This document shows positions 33,088-40,599 of a stretch of 64,000 nucleotides of DNA, piece by piece. How positions within the stretch are numbered: the first letter of the stretch is position 1; every line of letters starts with the position of its first letter. The stretch is from JADKAV01 sp041393775 (GTDB lineage Bacteria; Actinomycetota; Actinomycetes; S36-B12; UBA10799). The notes under the pieces were generated by a model. That model saw only the letters and a list, made by a program, of their open reading frames with translations, was not told the DNA's origin and did not search any database. The position numbers were made by a program, and so were the translations under genes. The stretch is from positions 372,001 through 436,000 of the forward strand of contig JAWKJM010000003.1 of assembly GCA_041393775.1 (NCBI GenBank). The letters are read 5' to 3'.

Positions 33088-34572
33088 CTACGCCGGCGGG
33101 TGGATCTCCCGCTTGAGGATCTTGCCGGTCGGCCCCTTGGGCAGGCCTTCCTCGATGAACCACACGACTCGCGGGTACTTGTACGCGGCGATCCGCTCCC
33201 GCACGTACTCGCCGATCTCCTCGGCGGTCGCCGTGGCGCCCGGCTTCAGCGTGATCGCGGCACCGATCTCCTCGCCGTGCGTCTCGTCGGGGATCCCAAC
33301 GACCGCGGCTTCCGCCACCGCCGGGTGCTCGTACAACACCTCTTCCACCTCGCGCGGATAGACGTTGTACCCGCCCCGGATGATCATGTCCTTTGCCCGG
33401 TCGACAATGAAGTAGTAGCCGTCTTCGTCCCGACGGGCGAGGTCACCGGTGCGGAACCAGTCGTCCTTGATCGCCTCCGCGGTGGCGTCCGGACGGTTCC
33501 AGTACCCCTTCATCACGTTCGGCCCCTTGATGGCGATCTCACCGATCTCGCCCTCGGGTACGTCGTTCCAGTCGCTGTCGATCAGCCGCATCTCCACGTC
33601 CCTGATCGGCGTCCCGATGGAGCCGGCCTTCTGCTGCTTGTCGGGGTGGTTGAACGACGCCACCGGGCTTGTCTCGCTCAGGCCGTAGCCCTCCAGCAGG
33701 GCCACCCCGAATGCAGCCTCGAAGCCCTTGAGGACTTCCACCGGCAGCGACGCCCCGCCTGAAACGCTGGCCCTGAGCGCGGAAGTGTCGTAGTTGGCGT
33801 TTTCGGGGTGCTGGACCAGCGCCACGTACATGGTGGGCACGCCCTGCATGACCGTTACCTTGTCCCGTTGCAGGACCTCCAGTGCCTTGGTCGGGTCGAA
33901 TCGCGGGATCATCGTCAAGGTGGCGCCACTGGCCACCGCCGTGTTCAGACCGCAGGTCTGGCCGAACGAGTGGAACAGCGGCAGCCCCCCGAAGATCACA
34001 TCGTCGGGGCCGGAGTCGAACAGGGAAATCGACACGGCGACATTGCTGGCCAGGTTGCTGTGGGTCAGTTCCGCGCCCTTGGGCCGTCCGGTTGTGCCGG
34101 AGGTGTAGAGCAGGACAGCGGTGTCGTCGGGGCCGCGGTCCACCACTTCGGGGGCCGGGCTGTGCGAGCCGAGCCGCTCGGTGAACGTCGAATCCACCAC
34201 CTCGAAGGCCGCGCCCGCCGCCTCGGCCCCCGGCTTGGCCTCGTTCGCGAAACCCTCCCATGCGAACAGCACCTTGGCGCCGGAGTCGGAAAGGTAGTAC
34301 TCGACCTCCCGCTCCTTGAGCAGCGGGTTCATCGGCACCACAATGGCACCAGCGCGCAGTGCCCCGTAGTAGATGATCGGGAACTGCGGGATGTTCGGCA
34401 GCATGATGCCGACGCGGTCGCCCGGACCGACCCCGAGGTCGCGCAACCATCCGGCGGCCAGCGCACTCGCGCCGTTCAGCGCCGCGTAGGTGAGTTCGAA
34501 GTCATCCATCTTGATGGCGACTTGGTCAGGATGTGCGGTCGCGGTCGCGACCAGGTTCTCGGCGAGGTTCAT
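33088..34572 (-). CDS. Acyl-CoA synthetase (AMP-forming, long-chain type)
   Basis: The 494-residue adenylate-forming enzyme activates a carboxylate with ATP and loads it on CoA. Core motifs: LLYTSGTTGRPKGAELTH (A3/P-loop), EGYGLSETSP (A5), GWFRTGDLA-like DDWFRTGDLARRDEDG (A7), and GGYNVYPREVEEVLYEHP; the C-terminal Lys is in PKGPTGKILKRE (A10). The size fits FadD-like or medium-chain acid ligases; substrate chain length cannot be deduced. First gene of a unit with the acetyltransferase. Confidence 0.94.
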   Translation of the reverse strand: MNLAENLVATATAHPDQVAIKMDDFELTYAALNGASALAAGWLRDLGVGPGDRVGIMLPNIPQFPIIYYGALRAGAIVVPMNPLLKEREVEYYLSDSGAKVLFAWEGFANEAKPGAEAAGAAFEVVDSTFTERLGSHSPAPEVVDRGPDDTAVLLYTSGTTGRPKGAELTHSNLASNVAVSISLFDSGPDDVIFGGLPLFHSFGQTCGLNTAVASGATLTMIPRFDPTKALEVLQRDKVTVMQGVPTMYVALVQHPENANYDTSALRASVSGGASLPVEVLKGFEAAFGVALLEGYGLSETSPVASFNHPDKQQKAGSIGTPIRDVEMRLIDSDWNDVPEGEIGEIAIKGPNVMKGYWNRPDATAEAIKDDWFRTGDLARRDEDGYYFIVDRAKDMIIRGGYNVYPREVEEVLYEHPAVAEAAVVGIPDETHGEEIGAAITLKPGATATAEEIGEYVRERIAAYKYPRVVWFIEEGLPKGPTGKILKREIHPPA

Positions 34573-34602
34573 GGCCTCACCCTAAGCGAGGTTCTGACGC
34601 AC

Positions 34603-34791
34603 CTAAAGGGCTTTGCAGAAGACGACCTGGCCGTTGCCCGCTTCGATCAGTGCCACCGCGCCGATGAACTTGCCCTCGACCTGCCGCCGCTTCACCCGGA
34701 CCAGTGCGTTCCCGCCCGAGTTCGATCGGAAGGTCTTGCCGAACAGCGGCGTGCTGACACTGACGCCCGGCGACATCACCCGATCGGACAT
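34603..34791 (-). CDS. Possible 62-residue hypothetical protein
   Basis: The frame reads MSDRVMSPGVSVSTPLFGKT and then strand-like segments (GNALVRVKRRQVEGKFIGAVALIEAGNGQVVFCKAL). It fills the gap before the acyl-CoA ligase. In favour are its protein-like composition and AGG before the ATG; against it, the start lies only 14 bp from the divergent acetyltransferase start. Confidence 0.35.
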   Translation of the reverse strand: MSDRVMSPGVSVSTPLFGKTFRSNSGGNALVRVKRRQVEGKFIGAVALIEAGNGQVVFCKAL

Positions 34792-34805
34792 AACCTGGCA
34801 GCACC

Positions 34806-35249
34806 ATGGACGTCATCCTCGCCAGGCCCGAAGACGCCGCGACCATCGGCCGATTGCTGCACGACTTCAACGTCGAGTACGACGAACCCACGCCCTCGCC
34901 GGCGCACCTTGCACAGCGCGTCATCGCGCTGATGGCCAGCGACACCGCAATCCTGCTCGCCGACGACGTGGGCCTGGTCGTGTTGCGGTTCATGCCCGCG
35001 ATCTGGACCGACGGCCTGGAGTGCTACCTGGCGGAGTTCTACGTGCGGCCCGACCACCGAGGGCGGGGGATCGGCACCGCGTTGCTCTCCGCCGCGCTCG
35101 GCCACGCCCGGGACCGGGGAGCGGACTACATCCACCTGGGGACCACCGCGGACGACGACGCCGCGCGACACGTCTACGAGAAGGCGGGCTTCAGCCGCAC
35201 CGAGGGCGACGGTGGCCCTTTGATGTTCGTCTACGAGCGCGAGTTGTGA
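34806..35249 (+). CDS. GNAT-family acetyltransferase
   Basis: The 147-residue single GNAT domain has the acetyl-CoA-binding motif in YVRPDHRGRGIGTALLSAALGHARDRG and a motif-B-like ending ARHVYEKAGFSRTEG. The substrate is unknown. It is followed after one base by the App1-type phosphatase gene in the same direction. Confidence 0.92.
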   Translation: MDVILARPEDAATIGRLLHDFNVEYDEPTPSPAHLAQRVIALMASDTAILLADDVGLVVLRFMPAIWTDGLECYLAEFYVRPDHRGRGIGTALLSAALGHARDRGADYIHLGTTADDDAARHVYEKAGFSRTEGDGGPLMFVYEREL

Positions 35250-35250
35250 C

Positions 35251-36441
35251 GTGCCGGATCCTCTTGACATGCTGAACGGCGTGGCCCGACTCCCCCGGCG
35301 CATCGCCTCCGAACTGAACGCCCGACTCCGAAGCCCGGAGACGGCTGCTGCTGTTGCGGGGATCGAAGGCAGACTCACTCGGCGGCGGCGCGAGCAGAAG
35401 ATGGAGTCGGGGGCCTTCCGCGGGATGCACGTGGTGGTGTACCGGGGCTACGTCGCCGACGACGTGGCAAAGGTCAGGGTCAAGGTGATGGAGACGCCGG
35501 AGTTGCCCGGTGACAGCCGCATCCCCTACTGGGAGACGATGCAGGCGAACCTGCGACGACACGGCGCGCTGGCGATCGTCGGCGTCGAGGTGGAGTTGCG
35601 CATCGCCGGCCACAGCGCCAAGGAGTACACGGACGGCCGGGGTTTCGCCAACTTCTCCGTGCCGGTGCCGCGCCTGAAATCGGGTTGGCACGATGCCTTT
35701 GCGGTGACGACCCCGATCGAGGACGGTGAGTCCGCGTCTGGCACGGGTCGGGTGCTCAAACCTGCGGCGAAAGCCCCGTTCGCGGTCATCTCCGACATCG
35801 ACGACACCATCCTGGTCAGTGGCCTCACCGAGGGCCTCAACGCGGTGAAGCAGGCACTGCTGCGCGATGCCAACACGCGCAGTGCGGTCCGCGGCATGTC
35901 GTCGTTGTACCGGGGGCTGGCCCGCGGCGTACCGGCCAGAACGGGATCTCGTGCACCCGAACCCGCTTTCTTCTACGTGTCCACAGGCAGTTGGTCCTTC
36001 TACGAGATGCTCCAGCAATTCATCCAACTGCGCGCCTTCCCGCAGGGCCCGATGTTCCTCACCGACTGGGGTCCCACCGAACGCTACTTGCGCCGCAGCG
36101 GCGCCGAGCACAAGCGGGTGGCGATCCGTCGTCTGTTCGAGGCCTATCCGGACACCGATTTCGTGCTGATCGGTGACAGCGGGCAGCGCGATGCGTTGAC
36201 CTACGAGGAGATGGCGCGCGAATTCACCGGGCACGTCAAACTGATCCTCATCCGACAGGTGGGCTCGGCAGGCGACGAGCGCAACGCGGAACTTGCCAAG
36301 AAGGCCACCGCACTGCGCGGTGAGGGGGTTCCGCTCTACTTGGTCGAGGATGCCGTCCACGCGGCCGATCTCGCGCGCGCTATGGATCTGTGCGACGAGG
36401 AAACGGTGCTCCAGGTCCGCACGGAACTGGGCCGCCGATAG
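35251..36441 (+). CDS. App1-family phosphatase (DUF2183)
   Basis: The 396-residue protein has a C-terminal App1 catalytic domain. Its HAD-type acidic motif DIDDT is at residues 182-186, followed by the conserved FFYVSTGSWSFYEMLQQFI and GPMFLTDWGP, and DFVLIGDSGQRD (the metal-binding Asp). In yeast the App1 domain dephosphorylates phosphatidic acid; bacterial substrates are unproven. The N-terminal 170 residues form a beta-rich domain. GTG start at 35251; the preceding acetyltransferase ends one base upstream. A family-1 repeat follows the stop. Confidence 0.9.
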   Translation: MPDPLDMLNGVARLPRRIASELNARLRSPETAAAVAGIEGRLTRRRREQKMESGAFRGMHVVVYRGYVADDVAKVRVKVMETPELPGDSRIPYWETMQANLRRHGALAIVGVEVELRIAGHSAKEYTDGRGFANFSVPVPRLKSGWHDAFAVTTPIEDGESASGTGRVLKPAAKAPFAVISDIDDTILVSGLTEGLNAVKQALLRDANTRSAVRGMSSLYRGLARGVPARTGSRAPEPAFFYVSTGSWSFYEMLQQFIQLRAFPQGPMFLTDWGPTERYLRRSGAEHKRVAIRRLFEAYPDTDFVLIGDSGQRDALTYEEMAREFTGHVKLILIRQVGSAGDERNAELAKKATALRGEGVPLYLVEDAVHAADLARAMDLCDEETVLQVRTELGRR

Positions 36442-36444
36442 CCC

Positions 36445-36562
36445 TGTGTAACGAAGTTGCGGGGGTCCAACCCGGATTGTCACGAAGGTGCGCGGTGGCG
36501 GCCACGCGGACCGGCCACCTTCGTAACACAGCGCCGGAATCGGCACCACCTTCGTCACAATC
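36445..36562. repeat. Family-1 palindromic repeat, copy 2
   Basis: TGTGTAACGAAGTTGC, ATTGTCACGAAGGTGCGCGG, CCGGCCACCTTCGTAACACA and CCACCTTCGTCACAATC follow one another as two forward and two inverted motifs. It lies three bases after the App1 stop and 14 bp before the convergent metalloprotease stop. Confidence 0.88.
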
Positions 36563-36575
36563 GCGACGTGAAGCC

Positions 36576-37316
36576 CTAGAAGCAGGGCTGTTGGCCCATC
36601 CTCCGCAAGCCCTTACGATCACCGGACCCGAGGGTGTCGGGACGGTCGGACTGCAACTGCGGATACATGATCTGGTGCTTGTCCCTGACGTGGTCCAGGC
36701 CGACCGCGTGGCCGAACTCGTGGATGTACAAGGTACGCAACAAGTCCGGGGTGCGCTCGCGGGCTGGCCGAATGTCCGGTGCGCTCTGCCACACGTCGGT
36801 GAACCGGCTGACCTGCTTGGCGTCGATGACGATGTTGGCGGACGTGATCCGGTAACGGCCCTTGCGGGAAGTGCCGCGCCACCTGATCCGAGTGTACCCG
36901 GCGATCTGCCCTTTGAGCACCTTGCGATAGCCGTACTTGCCTCGCGCCTTGGCGTTGCCGAAGGTGATGACCACATCCACCGGGGACGAGGTCCGCGGGT
37001 GGGCGCGCACCGATTTCGTCTTCACGGCGCCCTGGTACCGGAACGTGACACCCAGCGTCTGGCTCACCTCGGCGATCGCGGACTGCCAGCGCTGTCGTTC
37101 CCATCGCTTGCGCATACCCACTCGCTGCGCGTACGTGTAGTCGATGCCATAGGTGACCACCGCGCAGGGGTTCCAGTACGCACCGGGCTTCTTCGCGCTG
37201 CCGCGGCTCTTGAAGTACTTGTAGCCGGGACCGTCGGCAGCCGCCGGCGGAATCGCCAGCGTGGCGGCGGCGGCCGCTGCCACAGCCACGACGACGGGGT
37301 TCGCGATTCGCACCAT
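36576..37316 (-). CDS. Secreted zinc metalloprotease (matrixin-like)
   Basis: The 246-residue protein has a signal peptide (to about PPAAAD) and a metzincin-type active site, LYIHEFGHAVGLDHVRD, in which three His bind zinc and the Glu is catalytic. IMYPQL after it is the Met-turn. NPCAVVTYGIDY and WQSAIAEVSQTLGVTFRY are typical of bacterial M10/reprolysin-like proteins. No prodomain Cys switch is seen. ATG at 37316 is used; a GTG at 37343 would add nine residues. The last codons hold a Cys that may pair with the earlier one. Confidence 0.9.
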   Translation of the reverse strand: MVRIANPVVVAVAAAAAATLAIPPAAADGPGYKYFKSRGSAKKPGAYWNPCAVVTYGIDYTYAQRVGMRKRWERQRWQSAIAEVSQTLGVTFRYQGAVKTKSVRAHPRTSSPVDVVITFGNAKARGKYGYRKVLKGQIAGYTRIRWRGTSRKGRYRITSANIVIDAKQVSRFTDVWQSAPDIRPARERTPDLLRTLYIHEFGHAVGLDHVRDKHQIMYPQLQSDRPDTLGSGDRKGLRRMGQQPCF

Positions 37317-37347
37317 TCGACGGTACGTCACGCCCAAGATCACGACT

Positions 37348-38157
37348 TCAGGGTCCCTGCGGCTCCAGGTCCACGATCAACGGCGCGTGATCACTCGGTG
37401 GCGGGGTCCCCCGAGTCCCCGTCTTGCGGGCTTCACGATCGATGAACGTTGCGGAGACCGCCGCCGCGAACGCCGGGTTGGCCAGGACCAGGTCGATCCG
37501 CATCCCGAGGCCCTTGTGGAAGTTCCCGCCGCGGTAGTCCCAGAACGTGAACGGGTTGCCCTTGCTGATGGTGGGCATGAGGTCCGACAAGCCCAGGTCG
37601 ACCAACTCGCGGATGGCCACGCGTTCCGGCTCGGAGACGTGCGTGCTGCCCTGGAAGTCGGCGATGTCCCAGACGTCCTCGTCACGGGGCGCGACGTTGA
37701 AGTCCCCGAGGATCGCGAACGGTCGCTCACCGGCGGCGGGCCCGGCCGAGAACCGGTGCAGCGCCGACAGCCAGCGCAGTTTGTAGAGGTAGTGCGGGTT
37801 GTCCAGCGTGCGACCGTTCGGCACGTACACGCAGGCGACCTGGACCCCGCCGCACACGGCGGACAGAAAGCGCGGCTCGGGGGCGGCAGTGTCCTCGGGG
37901 AAGCCGGGCACGTCCGGAAGATCGGTGACCACCTCGTCGATGCCCACCCGCGACAGGATCGCCACACCGTTCCAGCGACCGTCACCGCGATGCACGCTCT
38001 GGTAGCCGGCGGCAGCGAGTTCCTCGTACGGGAAGGCGGAGTCGGCGATCTTGGTCTCCTGCAGGCACAGGACGTCGGGCTTCATCACCTGCAGCCACAC
38101 CAGCATCCGCGGCATCCTGCTGGGCAGGGAATTGACGTTCCAAGTGACGATGCGCAC
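37348..38157 (-). CDS. xthA: Exodeoxyribonuclease III
   Basis: The 269-residue EEP-fold nuclease removes 3' blocks and cuts at abasic sites in base excision repair. Standard motifs: MRIVTWNVNSL, LQETKIAD (metal-binding Glu), YVPNGR, ILGDFNVAP, GMRIDLVLA and PPSDHAPL (catalytic Asp-His). Length and order match XthA. It lies between the metalloprotease and LemA genes, all on the minus strand; 14 bp separate it from lemA. Confidence 0.96.
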   Translation of the reverse strand: MRIVTWNVNSLPSRMPRMLVWLQVMKPDVLCLQETKIADSAFPYEELAAAGYQSVHRGDGRWNGVAILSRVGIDEVVTDLPDVPGFPEDTAAPEPRFLSAVCGGVQVACVYVPNGRTLDNPHYLYKLRWLSALHRFSAGPAAGERPFAILGDFNVAPRDEDVWDIADFQGSTHVSEPERVAIRELVDLGLSDLMPTISKGNPFTFWDYRGGNFHKGLGMRIDLVLANPAFAAAVSATFIDREARKTGTRGTPPPSDHAPLIVDLEPQGP

Positions 38158-38171
38158 GTCTGCAGACCCGA

Positions 38172-38741
38172 TCAGAAGCCCACCTGAGGCGCAGCGCCGG
38201 CGCCGGCTTCGAGCTCGAAGTACTCAGCCTTCTTGGCGCCCATCATGTTGGCCACGAAGTTGTCCGGCACCGAGGAGATCCGGGTGTTCCACTCACGCAC
38301 GTTGTCGTTGTAGTACTGCCGCGCGAAAGCCACCTTGTCCTCGGTCTCGGAGAGCTCGGATTGCAACTGCCGGAAGTTCTGGTCGGCCTTGAGCTCGGGA
38401 TAGTTCTCGGCGACTGCGAACAGCCGCCCCAGCGCCGCGGTCAGCGCGGTCTCGGTCTGCCCCGCGGCCGCAGCGCCTTGGCCGGCCCCCACGGCATTCT
38501 GCGCCGACACCGCTGCCGCCCTCGCGGCGGTCACCTCTTCGAGCGTGCTCTTCTCGTGCTGTGCGTACCCCTTCACAGTGCTGACGAGGTTAGGGATGAG
38601 GTCGTGACGACGCTGCAATTGCACGTCGATCTGCGCCCACGCCTCCTCGACCTTGTTGCGCAGCCGGACGAGCCGGTTGTACATGATCACGCCTAAGCCG
38701 ACCAGCACGATTACGATCGCGATGATGATGAGAATGGTCAC
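38172..38741 (-). CDS. LemA family protein
   Basis: The 189 residues have a single N-terminal membrane helix (ILIIIAIVIVLVGLGVIMY) and then the helical LemA domain. Clear landmarks are NRLVRLRNKVEEAWAQIDVQLQRRHDLIPNLVSTVKGYAQHEKSTLEEVTAAR and the later YNDNVREWNTRISSVPDNFVA. LemA proteins are often encoded next to DUF2207 proteins; here that gene is divergent with 18 bp between starts, so they share a promoter region. Confidence 0.95.
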   Translation of the reverse strand: MTILIIIAIVIVLVGLGVIMYNRLVRLRNKVEEAWAQIDVQLQRRHDLIPNLVSTVKGYAQHEKSTLEEVTAARAAAVSAQNAVGAGQGAAAAGQTETALTAALGRLFAVAENYPELKADQNFRQLQSELSETEDKVAFARQYYNDNVREWNTRISSVPDNFVANMMGAKKAEYFELEAGAGAAPQVGF

Positions 38742-38759
38742 GAAGGCAGGGTAGCGCTG

Positions 38760-40520
38760 ATGCGAATCCCGAAGTTGAGGTTGTTCCTCGTGTTGCTACT
38801 CGCGGCAGCCGTCGTCGCGGGCTGGGCGGGCATGTACCCGGTTCCTTTCAAGAACGTCTTCAACGGTCTCAGTTCGAGCACCGGACCCGGGGACACCTCC
38901 ATCATCGACCGGTACGAAGCCGACTACGACCTGCAATCCGACGGCGAACTGGCGATCACAGAGCGGATCGACGTCGATTTCACCACCTTCGGCAAGCACG
39001 GCATCTTCCGGATCTTCGACACCCAGGACTCCCAGGACAGCACGGTCGAGCACCCGGTCGAGGTCGTCTCGGTCGAACGCAAGCAGGGAGGCGAATGGAC
39101 TCCGGAGCCCTACGTCGTGTCGCAGGAGGGGGGCGGCACGATGACGATCCGGATCGGGTCGGCCAACCGCACTCTCGACCTCGGCATCCAGAAGTACCGG
39201 ATCATCTCCACCACGAGCAACGCGATCACCCCGCCCACGGACGGTCCCGAAGGCGCCGGGTCACAGTGGTACTGGGATGTCGTCGGGTCAGGCTGGGCCA
39301 TGGAGATGCGCGACGTCGAAGTCGCCGCGACGATCCCTGACACCATCGCCGCGCCGGCCTGCGAGGCGAGCGTGCCGTGCCAGATCCGCGACGAAGCGGG
39401 CCAGTACCGCATCTCGACGAAGGACCTCCCCGCCTACACGCCCATCACGATGAAGGCCTTCTTCGCCGACGAGGCCCCGGGGGCGAAACGCTCGGCGCTG
39501 CAGTACCTCAGCGTGCTGGCGGCGCTCGCCGTCCTGCTTCTGTCGTTGTTCCTGACCGTTCGCACCTACGTCCGGTCCCGGGAGCGGCGACCCAACATCG
39601 AGTTGCGCTTCGAACCACCTGGCCCCGATCCGCTGCTCAGCGCGTGGACCCTCGACGAGAGCCCGGTCAGCCGGGCGGTGCCGGCGGTCCTGCTCAACCT
39701 GGTGGCGCACAAGGTGCTCGACTTCCAGGCCGAGCAGCGCAGCGTCCAGGACGACAAGGGGCCGGACTGGATCATGCTCACCCGCACGAACGCACCCGTG
39801 CCGCCCCTGGTCGGCTTCGATGCGGCTCTGCGCAGTCTGGGACTCGTTGTGCCGGGCGCGACCGTGACGATCCGCAAAGCGAGCGTCTCCGACGGGAAGC
39901 TCCTCGCCCAGCTCAACAAGCAGATCGCCGGCGAGATCACCGGGGCGGCACTGGGCGGTGGATACGCCAACCGGGTGGGCGGGTCGGGGATGGCCCTGTT
40001 CCTGATCTACGCGTCGATCATCGGCGCCTTCACCGCCCTGATCTGGCTACGGCTGGGCCTGATCGTGGCCACCCTGCTACTCGTCGCGGCGATCGTGGGC
40101 CTGATCATCAACCGCCGGGACACCACCCAGCGCACCGACATGGGCGCCCAGATGCGCGATGCCACCGAGGGGTTCAAGAAGGTGCTGTCGACCACGGCGT
40201 CGATGGAGCGGTTCGACTACGCCGCACGGATCCGGCACTTCGACGAGTACCTGCCGTGGGCGGTCGCCCTCGATTGCGCCGATGAGTGGGCCGCCTCCTG
40301 CACCCCGCCGCCGGGCAGCCCGGAGGCGAGCATGGCCGCTACGTCAGGTCTGTACGCCTCGCCGACCATGACCTCGCAGATGTGGGCGCTGTCCACCGGG
40401 GTGGTCGCGGTCGAGGCATCTGCTGTTGCCGCCTACCAGGCCACCCAGTCCTCCTCCTCCGGCGGCGGTGGTGGTGGCGGTGGCGGCGGATCAGGCGGCG
40501 GCGGCGGCGGTTCCTGGTAG
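38760..40520 (+). CDS. DUF2207 membrane protein with Gly-rich tail
   Basis: The 586 residues comprise an N-terminal helix (signal or anchor), an extracytoplasmic beta-rich DUF2207 domain (IIDRYEADYDLQSDGELAITERIDVDF), a membrane helix at about 245-265, a cytoplasmic part, another pair of helices (about 415-455), and a Ser/Gly-only tail of about 28 residues. The final tail of Gly repeats is typical for this family. Function unknown; usually co-encoded with LemA, as here. Confidence 0.93.
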   Translation: MRIPKLRLFLVLLLAAAVVAGWAGMYPVPFKNVFNGLSSSTGPGDTSIIDRYEADYDLQSDGELAITERIDVDFTTFGKHGIFRIFDTQDSQDSTVEHPVEVVSVERKQGGEWTPEPYVVSQEGGGTMTIRIGSANRTLDLGIQKYRIISTTSNAITPPTDGPEGAGSQWYWDVVGSGWAMEMRDVEVAATIPDTIAAPACEASVPCQIRDEAGQYRISTKDLPAYTPITMKAFFADEAPGAKRSALQYLSVLAALAVLLLSLFLTVRTYVRSRERRPNIELRFEPPGPDPLLSAWTLDESPVSRAVPAVLLNLVAHKVLDFQAEQRSVQDDKGPDWIMLTRTNAPVPPLVGFDAALRSLGLVVPGATVTIRKASVSDGKLLAQLNKQIAGEITGAALGGGYANRVGGSGMALFLIYASIIGAFTALIWLRLGLIVATLLLVAAIVGLIINRRDTTQRTDMGAQMRDATEGFKKVLSTTASMERFDYAARIRHFDEYLPWAVALDCADEWAASCTPPPGSPEASMAATSGLYASPTMTSQMWALSTGVVAVEASAVAAYQATQSSSSGGGGGGGGGGSGGGGGGSW

Positions 40521-40599
40521 GGCGGCTTGTGCCGAACCCCCACCATCAGCGCTGATCCCGGCGTATCGTGTGGTCCGCGTCACACGGAATGAGGTCACC